Below are positions 37,655-49,900 of a stretch of 64,000 nt of DNA, piece after piece (within the stretch, counting starts at the first letter, position 1; every line of letters starts with the position of its first letter). The notes under the pieces are model-generated. The model worked only from the letters and a program-made list of their open reading frames with translations. It did not search any database and was not told the DNA's origin. The DNA is from Pseudocercospora fijiensis CIRAD86 (lineage: Eukaryota; Ascomycota; Dothideomycetes; Mycosphaerellales; Mycosphaerellaceae). Position numbers and translations under genes: made by a program. The stretch spans positions 1,364,001-1,428,000 of the forward strand of contig NW_006921538.1 of the NCBI RefSeq assembly GCF_000340215.1, read 5' to 3'.

Positions 37655-39610
37655 CCAAAAGCTATTGCGGCTACGATTGCAGGGGCTGCGGCCGCGGCTG
37701 CGTATCTCGATGCGAAATACCATATTCGATCGGATATCAGTAAGGGTGGATTGGACAATGCTACCGAAGCCGCTGCCAAGTTCATGCAAGAAAGAGCTGA
37801 GAAGGACCAGCTGCTGCTCTACCACGACATTGAGAATTGGGCAAAGAAGGATATACCGAATCATACGTTTCTAGAATATCAAGGACGAACATGGACATAC
37901 AAGCAGTTCTACCAGGACCTGCAAAGAGTTGGCAATTGGTTAATGAACGATTTGGGTATACAACGTGACGAGATGGTTGCACTCAACGGTCCAAATAGCG
38001 CGGAATACCTGCTGTTGTGGTTTGCCTTAGAAGGTCTCGGAGCATGTCAGAGCTTTATTAATCACAATTTGACTGGTAATGCTTTGTCACATTGTATCAA
38101 GGTACGAGAGCATCCTGATCTGCCATAGAGTACGACGCTGACATGATTACTTTATTAGCTCTGCGAATGCCGATACGTACTCGCCGACCGAGAAACCGCA
38201 GAACGTATCGAACCATGCAGAGAAGATCTCACCAACGCTGGCGTCAAGATCGTCTACTACGATGAACTCTCAATCTCACAGGATTGTCGAGACTCAACAC
38301 CTCTCCCACGATCACGAACTTCTGGTATCAGTCCTCAGGACATTCGAAGTCTAATCTACACTTCTGGCACAACCGGTCTCCCAAAAGGCGTGATGATGAT
38401 GACAGGAAGAGGCATCAACACAGCAAAGAACGTATCCGCATACTTGAAGATCAAACCCGGCGACAAATTCTACACCTGCCTACCACTCTACCACGGAGCA
38501 GCACAAGGCCTCTGCACGACACCCGTAGTCTACTCCGGAGCAGCAATGCGCTTAGGCAAAAAATTCTCCCATCAAACCTTCTGGCCAGAAGTCTCCCAAA
38601 GCGGAGCAACACACCTCCAATACGTCGGCGAACTCTGTCGCTACCTCCTCAACGCCCCCATCCACCCGCTCGAACGAAAACACAAACTACGCATGGCCTG
38701 GGGCAACGGCATGCGTCCCGACGTTTGGGAAAATTTCCGCACACGCTTCAACATCCCCATCATCAACGAACTCTACGCCGCAACCGACGGTCTAGGCGCC
38801 ACTTTCAATTGGAACTGCGGAGACTTCGGCCGCAACGCCATCGGCATCAGGGGCGCGTTATGGAATTGGAAAATGAGCCACAAAGAAGTCCGAGCTCGCA
38901 TCGACCCGGACACAGAAGAACTAATCCGAGATGCCAAAACCGGGTTCGTCGTGCGCTGTCGAACAAACGAACCCGGTGAAGTTCTACATAAAGTCGACCC
39001 GACACCCGAAGCTATGGAAGCGAGTTTCAAAGGCTACTACAAAAATCCTTCTGCGAGTCAGAAGCGATGGTTACGCGATGTTTTCGAGCCCGGAGATTTA
39101 TGGTTTCGGAGTGGAGATGTTCAACGACAGGATGGCGACGGGCGGGTTTTTTTCGTGGATCGTCTCGGTGATACTTTTCGTTGGAAATCTGAAAATGTTT
39201 CGACGAATGAGGTCGCAGATGTCCTGGGACAGTTTGAACAGATTGCTGAGGCTAATGTTTATGGTGTTGCGGTTCCCAATGCGGATGGAAGGTGTGGGTG
39301 TGCGACGGTGGTTTTGAGAGAGGGGTTGACGCCGGAACGGTTGGATTGTCGCGCTTTGGGGAAGTTTGTGTTGGAGAGGTTGCCGAGGTATGCGGTTCCG
39401 TATTTTTTGAGGGTTGCGCCGCAGTTGAGTTATACGGGGACTTTTAAGATTCAGAAGGGGCAGGCGAAGAGGGAAGGGGTGGATTTGGATTTGATTGAGA
39501 AGAGTGGGAGTAAAGATAGGTTGTTTTGGTTGCCGCCTGGTAGTGGTGAGTATAGGGAGTATGGGAGGGGAGATTGGGAGGATCTTAAGAGTGGGAAGGT
39601 TAAGTTATGA
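37655..39610 (+). CDS. Fat1-type fatty acid transporter / very-long-chain acyl-CoA synthetase
   Basis: Activates (very) long-chain fatty acids to CoA esters and couples this to uptake; usually at plasma membrane, ER or peroxisome. Exons 37655-38101 and 38159-39610 keep frame, about 633 residues. Near the N-terminus lies a short Ala-rich hydrophobic stretch (PKAIAATIAGAAAAAAYLD), as in Fat1. The AMP-binding motif YTSGTTGLPKGVMM sits at about 38356-38397. The FATP-typical QYVGELCRYLLNAP follows, then the adenylate-forming motif GDTFRWKSENVST and the C-terminal SYTGTFKIQKGQ. The first codons lie in an upstream mini-exon: an ATG at 37606 is followed by a donor (GCTG|GTAGGT), but joining it to the acceptor at 37654 misses the frame by one base, so the true start is unresolved. 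Codon bias shifts sharply within the last exon. Confidence 0.93.
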
Positions 39611-40050
39611 TGAGTGATGAAGTGTATGAATTTATGAGGATCTGAGACTTGAGGTTCTGGTGTTTTCTGGTGATGCCTGTGCTGTGCCTTCGCCTTCTTC
39701 CCGTGAGCTCTTGGTTCATACTGGCTTTCTTTTTCTACCAAGACTACTAAGCATATGATGGCTCTTTTTCCGCTGTGGGTGGATCTCTCGTACACCGTGT
39801 CCTTCTGCCTGGGTCGAAATATTACCACCTCCACCCTCCTGCTGCTTGTTCGCAAAGGCTTCTCCGTCTGCGCGCCGTAGCTATCGTGAGACCTTGCCAC
39901 GTGCAGGATCTTGCTGGCACAATGAAGTTGCAATTCTCTCGCGCTGGTGCAGAGAAATCTGGAGCGAATCAGTACTCAACTCCAACGGTGAAGCTAGCCA
40001 ACGGTCGAGTCGACTCACCTCAACCAGCCCTTTTGTCAGGCCGCTCGACC
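39611..40050. other. Intergenic between convergent genes
   Basis: Shared 3' flank of the Fat1-like gene and the minus-strand gene at 40051-40524. Nothing recognised. Confidence 0.4.
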
Positions 40051-40524
40051 TCACTGCCGCGCTACCGGACCCTTAGCAGACATGTACATCTCCTCGCCCG
40101 TGGCCGTGTCTACAAATCCAATCTGGAGAACCGATCGAGACTTCAGGTGAACATCCCGGTTTCGAATGCCCACACTGTTGACGATCTGGAGGTACATCTT
40201 CACGTCTCTTGACTGCATGGTGTAGTGTCGAAAAGTGGCCAAATCGATCCGACTAATGCGTCTCTGGTGGTTCGCGGGCAGATTAGACAGCCATTGAAAG
40301 ACTTTTCTGTCGCGCATGTCTTTGCTGCGAAAACCAGCTTGTGAGCCGTAGTAGCGTTTCGCGAAGTCTTCCCGAGTGGCGCGACTGATCTGGAGCTGGA
40401 CCGGAGGCTTGTAGGACTCATCGACAGCGATGGTCGCAGCTGGGTTGACGGCGAACGTCATGTCGTAGATCTTGTCAAAGAGCTCTTGTGGCAGGGTGTG
40501 GAGGAGGTCGTGAAGCTCTGCCAT
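40051..40524 (-). CDS. Lineage-restricted protein, F-box-like N-terminus
   Basis: Single-exon protein of 157 residues from the ATG at 40524. The start reads LPQELFDKIYDMTFAVNP, resembling the first helix of an F-box (LPxELxxxIY), but the rest does not continue as a classical F-box. Further text includes VDESYKPPVQLQISRATRED and FAKRYYGSQAGF, then FQWLSNLPANHQRRISRIDL. A broken second copy lies at 29960-30180, so this is a small dispersed family in this genome. Function is unknown; possibly a fungus-specific F-box-derived family with a fixed KPPVQL motif. Confidence 0.65.
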   Translation of the reverse strand: MAELHDLLHTLPQELFDKIYDMTFAVNPAATIAVDESYKPPVQLQISRATREDFAKRYYGSQAGFRSKDMRDRKVFQWLSNLPANHQRRISRIDLATFRHYTMQSRDVKMYLQIVNSVGIRNRDVHLKSRSVLQIGFVDTATGEEMYMSAKGPVARQ

Positions 40525-40912
40525 GGTGTTCGATGTGGGCAGTCGGACGCGGAAGGAGGAGGAGGTGTTTGACGAGAAGAGATCATTACATGCAACAAAG
40601 AAGGTGTTGTTGATTGATGCGAAGGTGTGACCAAATGCAAGAAGGCGACTTTGTTGTTATCGCAAGTGAGTGGCTGTTGAAGTCTGCGTGAGTCACATGC
40701 TTAACTTGACCAAGGTCGACATCACCGGTCATCATCAAACGAGGAAAGTTGTTGCGAATTAGATGAAAAGGCTTGAGAAGATAGGCTGATGTTACAAGTT
40801 CGAGTACCTACACAAGTTCCATACCATTCCTCCCATGGCGCTGAGCCAGTACACTCTGCAATCAGCCCACAAAGCAAGCTCCTGTAGCCCTAATCCAGTT
40901 CATCTCACATAG
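40525..40912. other. Intergenic, nothing recognised
   Basis: 5' flank of the 40051-40524 gene and 3' flank of the RING-finger gene. No further gene supported. Confidence 0.4.
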
Positions 40913-42211
40913 TCATTCGAAATCGTTCGCTGCCATCTCTTCGATCCGTCTTCGACACTTCGGACATGTATTCTGGTCCTTGAGCCAACATCCCAGGCAA
41001 TCTTCATGGCCAAGATGTCTGCACGAAAGCCGAACAATCCTGACACCTTCGGCACAATCTCTCAGTTGTTCGAAACAGATTGGACATTCCTCGTCAAATG
41101 CATCGTCATCTCGATCAAATTGCGTCAGCAAAAGCTTCGGCAGGGACAGCCAGATGGCAAGCGAGACTGGACGCCGAGCTATAGCGGGATTTGGGTTGAA
41201 CTCGACGCTGTTCGGGAAGTTGTCGGTGGAAGAAAGATCATCGGAAACTGAGGCTGGATCGAGAGATAGGCTGGAGATTTGAGATAGTAAAGTGTTGCCA
41301 GCAGAAGAGTCTGAGCCTGTGCGTGAGCTAGAGCCGGTGGCCGATTGATCTCGAGAAGCACCGGCGCCAGTTGGAGGACCGAGAGCTCTGAAGTCATTGC
41401 CAAGAGTCACCAGAGTCGCAGGAGGTCCTTCAAACGCTGCTCGAGCGGCTAACGAGTCGCGGGGCGGATAAGGCGTGATGACTGCGTGTGCAGATCGGAG
41501 GAAAATGTCCTGTGAGATGGGTCGGTACCCGAGTTCTGCTCGTAGACGGCTTAGGCTGTAGAAAATTGCTTGCAACTGCGATCGTGCCGGCAAGAGCCCG
41601 AGCAGGCACGAGCCAAATGCGCGTTCCTGTTGGAGAACCACCCTATAGGTATGGCAGTCGGGGCAAAGCATGAGACGTGAACCAGACCCCCTTAAGTCTT
41701 GCAGGTGCGAGACAGTAGCTAAGCTGATGTCCTCGGCGAAGTCGGGGTACCGAGCATAGACGCTGGCTCTTGACGAGAAACCTTCCTCGCAATCGCTGTT
41801 CAAGCAACTAGAGTGACCTTGCCAGAGTATCTGTCGGATCGCATTGTCACTAGGCTCGTGGAACACCACGTTGTACTCGTGCAAGTAATTGGCAAGTCCA
41901 AAGCCAACGCCTGAAGCTGCGGCTACTGCAGCCCGAGTAATTCTCAGTTGCTGGTGGAGTCTGTGCGAATATTCTTCAATGGTCTCGTAGTCTACAGGCC
42001 TTGTGACCATGTCGGTAATGTCTTTGACGTTGACGGTCCTCGATGTCTCGCCGGTTTGAGGCTCAAAGGTCGTCTGAACCATGAGCAACCGAGGGGAGGG
42101 CACTCGAAGTCGGTCATTGTAGTGATCCAGCTGTTCATTGTATGGCGACGGGCGAACGAGTATCAGATCTCCTCTTTGTGCTCTGTCGACGATGTCGCGA
42201 GGATAAGACAT
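40913..42211 (-). CDS. RING-finger protein, probable E3 ubiquitin ligase
   Basis: Intronless frame of 432 residues from the ATG at 42211. The C-terminus has a RING-H2-type finger: CPICFEQL, then RLSCRHLGHEDCLGCWLKD and TCPKCRRRIEE, with all eight metal ligands in place (C-C, C-H, H-C, C-C) and the hydrophobic and Trp positions expected for E2 contact. The middle contains several Cys pairs (SSCLNSDCEEGF, LMLCPDCHTY) that may form another metal site. A Ser/Thr/Gly-rich linker of about 70 residues lies between them. No transmembrane helix is evident. The substrate is unknown. Confidence 0.85.
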   Translation of the reverse strand: MSYPRDIVDRAQRGDLILVRPSPYNEQLDHYNDRLRVPSPRLLMVQTTFEPQTGETSRTVNVKDITDMVTRPVDYETIEEYSHRLHQQLRITRAAVAAASGVGFGLANYLHEYNVVFHEPSDNAIRQILWQGHSSCLNSDCEEGFSSRASVYARYPDFAEDISLATVSHLQDLRGSGSRLMLCPDCHTYRVVLQQERAFGSCLLGLLPARSQLQAIFYSLSRLRAELGYRPISQDIFLRSAHAVITPYPPRDSLAARAAFEGPPATLVTLGNDFRALGPPTGAGASRDQSATGSSSRTGSDSSAGNTLLSQISSLSLDPASVSDDLSSTDNFPNSVEFNPNPAIARRPVSLAIWLSLPKLLLTQFDRDDDAFDEECPICFEQLRDCAEGVRIVRLSCRHLGHEDCLGCWLKDQNTCPKCRRRIEEMAANDFE

Positions 42212-42860
42212 TTCGAAGCTGAACTTTTGACTGTTGTCGTGGCATGTCTATAGCTTGTTGTTCTCCATGATGTATATAGAGTTCGCATGACGTATTCCAT
42301 AACGAAAATGCTTGCCATTGAAATGCCTTCCATCAGGTGGGCAGCTTTGAGCGCATCACGCTGCAACAGCTCAACATATACTATACCTCAAAGTATCGGC
42401 CCTCCAGCATGGACCAATCGTTGGACAGTATTTGCTATGTCGACAGAGCTTCTGCGTTGAGAATGGAACGTGCCAGCCCGGAATAGCACCTTTTCAGTCA
42501 TTTATCCAGTTCGTTGGGCCTCACGTCGTCCGAGGGTTGAGTAGACATCTGCTCAAGTGCTCAAGCTTTCCGTATTTACATCTGGGCAAGTGCACAAATT
42601 GGTTTCGCGCATGGAGTAAAGCTCTCTGACTATGGACAGTCTCACCTGGTTATCGAGGGATCGCATCCTTTACTTCTACCAGCTGGTGGCGAATTTGATA
42701 CGGCACAACTGGCTTTCGACGCTCTTTCATGCAGACCTATGGCTTCGTCTTCGGGTGGCGGCTCCCAAGGCTTTTCAATGTCTTCGTTTGATGAGCTTGA
42801 AATCGCTTGCTCCGACTGTGCAAGCTTTGACGAGTCCTGCGCTTGCGAAGCATCGTCCTC
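42212..42860. other. Intergenic, nothing recognised
   Basis: 5' flank of the RING gene and 3' flank of the Bem46-type hydrolase gene. No supported gene. Confidence 0.4.
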
Positions 42861-43866
42861 CTAGGATTTGGCAACATAGCGCTCCAGAAACTCGTCAATA
42901 TGCATGAAATATCCAGGCTCGGCAACTGTGTTGTTGTGGTCCCCATGCGGTAGCTCCTTCCACATGACTTTAGGTGACCGACAAAGCTTTAGAAGCTCCT
43001 TCATGTGAGAGGGCGGCACAATTTCATCCCGAAGACCACTGAGGAACAGAATTGGTACATCAGTGATCTCTGGTATCAGGTTCTCACTTCGCCAGTATTC
43101 ATGACACAGTGGTGTGAGGTATTTGGCCTGGGAAGAGAGTTAGCGATTGTGAGCTGGGAAGGCCGAAGGAAGTGCTGTTGCTATAGCGCAGTTGCTTTTT
43201 GCGCCGAGTGGTGATGGCAAAGCTCGCACTAAGTGATCTGCTTACCGGCGGTACTGCTTTGGGGATCATCTTTGCGATGCTGAGGAAGGTGTTCTCCAGC
43301 ATAAGGCCCTTAATGTCACCCGTGCCCTTATTCTTCTTCACCAGGTCAATGGCAACGGCACCGCCAAGACTCTGGCCATAAACCACGATTTTGTTGCTTT
43401 TCAGGTCTGCACGATTCCGGATGAAATCCAGAGCAGTCTGCGCATCGATTGCAAGTCCTTGTTCGTTCGGATTGCCGGTGGAGAGGCCGTAACCACGATA
43501 TTCCATCATCAGAGTCGTGCATTGCAGATCGTGAGCAAGGACCTTGGCAATGGGAAGTCGGTGCCCGACATTTCCTGCGTTCCCGTGGAAGCTGATAATG
43601 GTGATCGGTCTTGCTTGGGGCTTGTTTGGAGGCTTCACCAGAAACGCATGCAAGGTTTCTCCATCAGGCGTTGGTATTGAGAGTTCCTCGAATTCTTCTA
43701 TTCCAAACTGACCAGGCTTTGGGACTTCTGTTCGTGCACCAGGCGGGAGATTGCGAGGGTATATGATCTCGTTCTGGAAGTAATAGAGGGCACCACTGCC
43801 CAGGGCAACGAGCGCCGAACTCGCATAGAAAGGGAGCCGCAACCAGGGCCAGATGGAGGCAGCCAT
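42861..43866 (-). CDS. Bem46/ABHD13-type alpha/beta hydrolase
   Basis: Membrane-anchored serine hydrolase of 295 residues. Exons are 43866-43246 and 43127-42861; the intron has GTAAGC at its start and TTCCCAG at its end, in phase 0, and restores AVPPAKYLTPLCHEYWRSE. An N-terminal signal-anchor helix (residues about 10-30) precedes YFQNEIIYPRNLPPGAR. The fold shows the oxyanion region SFHGNAGNVGHR and the nucleophile elbow GQSLGG. The acid is in LSGLRDEIVPPSH and the catalytic His in HGDHNN. Fungal Bem46 proteins sit in ER/plasma membrane and affect polarity and hyphal growth; the substrate is not established. The gene diverges from the proteasome gene at 44228. Confidence 0.93.
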
Positions 43867-44227
43867 GGTGCCGGTCGTGCGTGGAAAAGCGAGCTCAGGT
43901 AAAAGATCGCGATGCTCAGATCAAGCCTCCTAGTCAAAGGCGATCATTATAAGGAGCTTGTGGGTAGTGGTGTGTGGTGGGAAAGATGGCCCAATACCTT
44001 ACCTACTCCAGGGTTGAGCTTGGGCCACAATTCGCAGCGGGATCGGGACGGGATCGACCTAGAGCTTGACGCGCGATCGTGTGGCAGCCTCCATCTAACA
44101 AACACCTCGCCTTGCTCCATCACCTCCATCGCCGCAGCTCACCAAAGCTCCTCCACACAAACGACCGTAGCATATCCTGCGCCATACTATACACTGAACA
44201 TTGAGACTGTCCAAGAACCCCGCCATC
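43867..44227. promoter_or_regulatory. Shared divergent promoter region
   Basis: 361 bases between the divergent start codons of the Bem46-type gene (minus) and the proteasome beta1 gene (plus). The plus side is C/CA-rich just before the ATG. No named element can be assigned with confidence. Confidence 0.5.
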
Positions 44228-44979
44228 ATGATCAACCAGACGGGCATGCTCGGTGAAGGTGAGCTGAACACTATAGGTAGCGCTCCAACAATATCAGGCT
44301 AAGACATTGGATAGATGGCATCCACATCGACATGAATCACCTCAAGTCTGGCGAAGTGAACCTCGGAACCTCCATCATGGCCATCAACTTCAAGGACGGT
44401 GTCATCCTCGGCGCAGACAGCAGAACCACGACCGGCGCATACATCGCCAACAGAGTTACGGACAAGCTCACACAAGTCCACGATACGATATGGTGCTGTC
44501 GGTCGGGATCAGCAGCAGACACGCAAGCGGTTGCAGATATCGTGCAATACCACTTGGGCATGTACGGCATAACGAACGACGAAGCACCGACCACACAGAC
44601 CGCCGCGGCCATATTTCAAGAGCTGTGCTACGAGAACAAGGATGCACTCAGCGCGGGCATCATCATCGCTGGCTGGGATCACAGGCACGGCGGACAGGTC
44701 TACTCCATCCCACTGGGTGGTTCTCTACACAAGCAGGCATACGCTATCGGTGGATCTGGATCGACATACATTTACGGTTACTGCGATGCACACTGGCGAG
44801 AAGGCATGACTGAAGAAGAGGGCATCAAGTTCGTGAAGGGCGCATTACAGGAGGCCATCAAGTGGGATGGAAGCTCTGGAGGTGTCATTCGCATGGTGGT
44901 GTTGACTGCGAAGGGAGCCATCCGACATCTGTACCTCCCTGACCGCAACTACGAGGGTCCAGGCACGGAGAAGCCATAA
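44228..44979 (+). CDS. PRE3: 20S proteasome subunit beta-1 (caspase-like)
   Basis: Catalytic beta-1 subunit of the 20S proteasome, with post-acidic (caspase-like) activity. Exons 44228-44258 and 44315-44979 give 231 residues; the join makes [14 protein letters not shown] short propeptide ends in VNLG, followed by mature [20 protein letters not shown], where the N-terminal Thr is the nucleophile after autocleavage and Asp17 and Lys33 equivalents are in DSR and [21 protein letters not shown] and [14 protein letters not shown] are standard for this subunit, and Arg45 of the acidic-specificity pocket has its counterpart in CCRSGS. Confidence 0.97.
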
Positions 44980-45799
44980 ATGAGACGAAACGACATGACA
45001 TGCATATATCAAAGGCGCTACCACCGGCTCCACCACATGGCTCGGAGCAAGGTACTGTAGAGTATATTGTACCAATAGAGAGGCCAGCACGTTGAGTCAA
45101 GCGCCGTACGACCTGCTTCAGCGCCATGAACAAAGCTCTATATCATGAAGATGGCGTGGCCGAGCTTAACGCTTCACAATCCGGCAGGGAGTCAAGCACC
45201 ATCAAGCATTGAAATGTGTCTCGCAGGTAAATAGAGTAGCAGCAGAGTTTGAGGCGCATTTGGTAAAACGCGTCACAAATCAGAGGGATCACTGTCTCGA
45301 CCAGCCACTCCTATACGCCACGATACTACTTAGAGGCGTGGTAGAAGGAAGAGTAATAGATAGGTAAAGGCGGCTCTTCGGCAGCCGTAAACACAGACTA
45401 CCATTCCGATATCCACCGAGACTGGCAGCTGACGAGTCTGGAAAGGAGCTTTGTCGGGTCAGCTCCTTACAACGAACAGTTGGATGTGAGGGAAACCCCC
45501 GACGTTGGCGGAAAAGGTCAAGTGTGATCATGTCGCACGCGGTCCAGATAGCGTGCATAGTGCATACATATGATATTACGAGTGCAGGGCAAGATTTAGG
45601 TAGTTGAACGGCTGCAGTTGAACCTAATAATGTCGCCGGGTCGCCCAGAGATTTGACTGTCGCCAAGCTGGACAGAGTTGAGAGTCTATTCTGCGAGCCT
45701 TGTCTGGCTTTGGCTTTGCCAGGCGTTGCATGCTGTTAGCTGTTACCTTTCGGTGTGTCTTGCGCCCCCCGTTGAGAGCTCTTCGTCACCGCTTTGGCC
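44980..45799. other. Intergenic; lost 3' part of the CDF gene would lie here
   Basis: 3' flank of PRE3. A minus frame at 45289-45666 contains VKSLGDPATLLGS, which weakly recalls the segment after MGYG in CDF transporters (KVESLG...), but the rest does not match. This stretch is probably degraded remnant or unrelated DNA. Confidence 0.4.
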
Positions 45800-46390
45800 T
45801 CAGACATCAACACCACTACCACCACTCCCGTATCCCATGGGATATTTGGATGTTGCTGGCTTGAGAGACCACGAGATAGTAGCGAGAGTGGTGATGTCTG
45901 AAATGAGATCGGTCAAGGAATGTATAGCATCAGCTGTCAAGCTGTAGTATACAGTCAGCTCGAGTCTTAGAATACTCCGAGTGCTATAGTGCTCTGCTCG
46001 AAGTCGCAGCATACGGACACTTGTCACTTTGATATAGTGCAGGGTAGTTGTTGAGACTTACGCCTTAGAATTGAAAACGTATCCACCAGCACCTTTAGCA
46101 ATAGCCATTCCAAGATTGATATAAAGCCCCACGCGAGTGATTCGTACGCCCGGGTTATTCTTGTTTATGCTCGTAAGATAGGCATTGTCAGCATAATGGT
46201 GGTGATGTCCATGTCTATGCGAATGCCCCGCGTGCGTCCTCTTCTGCGTGGTCTGGGTAGACATAATGGTTCTAGGCAAAGTTGCAGTTACGGCCACAGG
46301 TTGGCGAGAGTGGTGGACTATATGCTGTCTCCACGCAGACCCTTGCTTACCAAGATGCCACATCCCTAGGCAGGTGTGTATTGTATCCAT
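45800..46390 (-). pseudogene. 3'-truncated cation diffusion facilitator (metal transporter)
   Basis: Two exons, 46390 to about 46062 and about 45943 to 45800, join at GC|GTAAGT ... TACAG| to read VFNSKALTADAIHSLTDLIS and SWSLKPATSKYPMGYG. This is the first part of a CDF-family transporter of the mitochondrial Mmt type: Arg-rich N-terminus, His-rich HSHRHGHHHH loop, first helices and the HSLTD metal site. After MGYG it ends within eight codons (SGGSGVDV), whereas the family needs about 250 more residues. The missing part is not found downstream. An intact ATG occurs at 46390, with another at 46264. It lies next to the RIP-degraded island, so rearrangement at the island edge is a likely cause. 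A missed intron leading to more distant exons cannot be fully excluded. Confidence 0.65.
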
Positions 46391-46984
46391 CCATCCACTT
46401 GTAGGCAGGTAGGCAGGAGCAAAACAAACATGTGGATCCCGCAGTATTCTATTCCAGGATTAGCGTTATCTCGGTATGTAATAATAGTTGCGGTAGCACC
46501 TTGTGTTAGCAAGGGTCTGCTGCCGAAAGTACTTAGTATAATAATCCTGCACTACGAGGTTGCAATCTCAACAACTACTACGAAATATATAAATATTATC
46601 GGTGCATGTTATAGCGTAGGCATTTGCGAGCTTGTATATATAAAAATCAGGTACATGCGACGTGTAGTTGTTAAGTTATTGTCAATCTGCTAAAGCTACT
46701 TCGCTTAGCTAGGTGCAGCTAGGTACGCAGCTAGCCGCCCGCCCTACTAACATAGATCTCATTTTTTAAATATATCTATATATTATATCGAGCTTGTAGA
46801 GCAAGACATAGCGATTCATTTGCCGCGTACGCGACGTTCTAAATGCGTTGCGTCGTTAAGATATAGCCTATCGAGGGAATAGCCTATCCTATATACTAAG
46901 ACTTCACCAATTTAGCAATCTTTATAAGACAATATAGTATGTAAAAGACACGCGTTATAAGCACGCGTATATCCGTGCGTTACC
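46391..46984. other. Boundary from normal DNA to the RIP-degraded island
   Basis: CA/TG content falls and TA content rises over about 46,450-46,760. No clear terminal inverted repeat or target duplication could be identified at the edge. The last 200 bases lead into the first ghost gene. Confidence 0.5.
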
Positions 46985-49900
46985 CGCATAGCAAACACTC
47001 TTGCTTACGCTTCTATTTCCGACTCTTACTTGCGCTTTAACACTTCCGTACGCTTTAATACTTCTAAAACAGCCTCGACTATACCCGCGATATCGAACAA
47101 GGATATAAGTAACGTTACTCGCGCCTTCGGCAATCTAACTAGCGACGATGCTAAACCGTTCTTAGACCCGCTATTAGATATCGCGGCTTAGATACAGGAT
47201 AAGGAGATATATAATAAGCTAGAAGATACAGATGTCGATAATCTAGAAGACGAGATAGACGTAGAAGGGGATAATAGTAGCTCTAACGACTCGGACTTAG
47301 ACTTAGACTTAGACTTAGAAGCAGGCCTTAACGACGAGGGCAGCGTTGAGATTAGCGACTCGGAAGATAAGGTAGATAACTAGTAAGACTACTATACTAG
47401 ATCTAATAGCGACTTCGAGCTAGGCGAAGGCGATAGATACGATAATAACGATAATAAGCTTGCCCCTACTCGCGTGCTAGCAACCCGACAAGGCGCCGCC
47501 GCCGCTGCTACTATACTAGGTCCTACTATCGCCGATAATCGCTTACGCGCACTACGACGCACTAAGGAAGAGAAGTACACCGACATCCTTACGGAGATGC
47601 GCCGTGCCCGTATGCTACCCGTTGAGTTCGTCGGTCTCTAGGTTAGTAATTATAGTACGGCGATACATAAGCGTCGTATAAAGGAGTTAATCGAAGGGCC
47701 TTTGTTATAGGAGAGATTCAGTAGTAGCCGTATCTTTCGCTCCGAGCTAAAACACCTTATCGGACATCTATTTATAGGCTAGTACGATCTAGCAAAGAGT
47801 ATAGAGCCTATCGATATTAAGGCTGTCTTCTAGGATATCAAATCGATAGCACTAACCTAGACATATCTCCTTAAGAAGGACCTGTTATTGAACTAGAAGT
47901 ACAATATTACAAGCGCGCACTCTCGACTAGAAGACAAGACTAAGCGTATACAAAAGCGGTTTACGATTATTACTATAATCGCAGTACGTTCTATCGCCTT
48001 AAAGAAAGCCAACTACTTCGGCAACGCCTTTGGTATATACCTAGCGACTAGCGGTATTAGCATGCCGTTATTAACGTCCTTAATAATATAGGCCTCTATG
48101 TATCGCTAAAGGTTATCCGGGGCTTAATTAAGCAGAATGCGAAAGAGCAGGTTAGGGCGGCCTAGGAGATAGCTAAGGACCCGCAATCTACGCAGACGTA
48201 CGACAATATCGTTAAGAAGATAATGTATATAGGGCTTTAGACTATCGGAGACAAGTTAGCTATATTGAATATAACTAGCTCCTATATCGCTATTAATAAG
48301 CGCTTGCCGAAGACTAGTCTAAAGAAGGATATGCTATACTAGGATATAGAACTCGAGCCGATAGACCTAATTAAGAAGATGCTAAAGGACAAGTACTAGA
48401 AGGCGATATCGCTATATCTTATCGATAAAGCGATTAGCCTTGCTATCGGAGAGGACTTAAAGGATGTCTTTAAGGGCTTCAAGTTTAACGATAGGACTTC
48501 TAGAGTTAGGGCCTATGCTACCTAGCGGTTCGCATAGCTATATATCGACGAGATTAAGGTTAATAAGCCTGCTAATATCCTTCCGCTTAAAATCTCGATA
48601 TATAACGAGGTCTCTATTGCCGGCACTATAGAAGTATAGAAGGACATCTTTATTAACAACCTTAACCTAGACGAAGACAAGGACTTCGAAGAGCGACTCT
48701 TCCTAGTCGTTAGTAATTAGATAACAAATGCCCGTAGTCGTGCGGTCTAGATACAGAGCATCGAGAGTTAGTATACCTTCGATCGCCGAGACTGGCTAGT
48801 GTATTGCCTAGGCTAGTTCTATATTAGTATAAATGCATATTATAGCCCGTTAAAGACCTATTAGAATACCGGTAAGGACGACAAGCCCCTCGCCTATACG
48901 GTACGTAGCGACGCTATCCTGTTTACTATAAACGGTATAAGCAGGGATAATCCGAAGTTCTTCTTATACCTCTAGCTAGCTAAGCGCTCCTATACTAGTC
49001 GTGTACTTAGCCTGTATATCTAACAGCTAAGTAAGCGTAGCCTTATCGACTTCATATCGCCCGAGAACAAGAAGAGGAACCGTATTAATGCCGTTAAGGA
49101 TGCTGTCGCGAAACTGAAGCCGGACTTATATATTCAAATCGTAGAAGCTATTTACTAGACCGTATTTAGTAAAGAGGCTTGGGTTAGTAAGAACCGAGAG
49201 GGCGTCGTTAAAGACCTATCGTTTACTACGATATACCGCCTCCTTAAGCAGACCGAGAATATGCTTATCGTTCGGGATGCTATCCGCAAGATAGATATAG
49301 GCTAGCTCGAGCGTATAATTCTATATTTGTGTATCGACTTCGCTAGTAGCGGCTAGTCTAACTACGCTAAAGAAATAGTCTAGCTCTTATAGATGCTAAA
49401 GGCCTCCGATAAGGACCTCCGTAATAGTATTATAGCTATAGCTGTTCTTAATCTATCTAGTAAGCGTAGTAAGGGTGTCGCAGGCGACGAGGAGATTAAG
49501 CTCTATAACAAGGAATACTCCGAGGACATTAAGAATGTTACTAACTCGATATACGATATTGCCGCTACTATCCGCAATAAAGCGCTAAACCGCCGTGCTG
49601 CCCGTGTTTTCCGTAACGTCTTCTAGAAGGGTATCGGTTTTGAGGGTACTAACTACTATACGAATAAGAGCGACGTTGTCGACTAGTTCCTCCTAGCAGA
49701 CAAGCTATTTAGTAAGGGGTTAACTAAGCTAATAAAGACAGTAGACGGAGTTAAGGAGACTCGTAGCCTCTCGATCGATGTTAAGCAGATTAGTATCGAG
49801 AAGCTACTATCGATTATTAAGGACTAGAACGCATTAGTTAAGCTACGTGCTAGTCGTATTACTGCCTATATCGACGAGACCGAGGTTAATAGAATCGACA

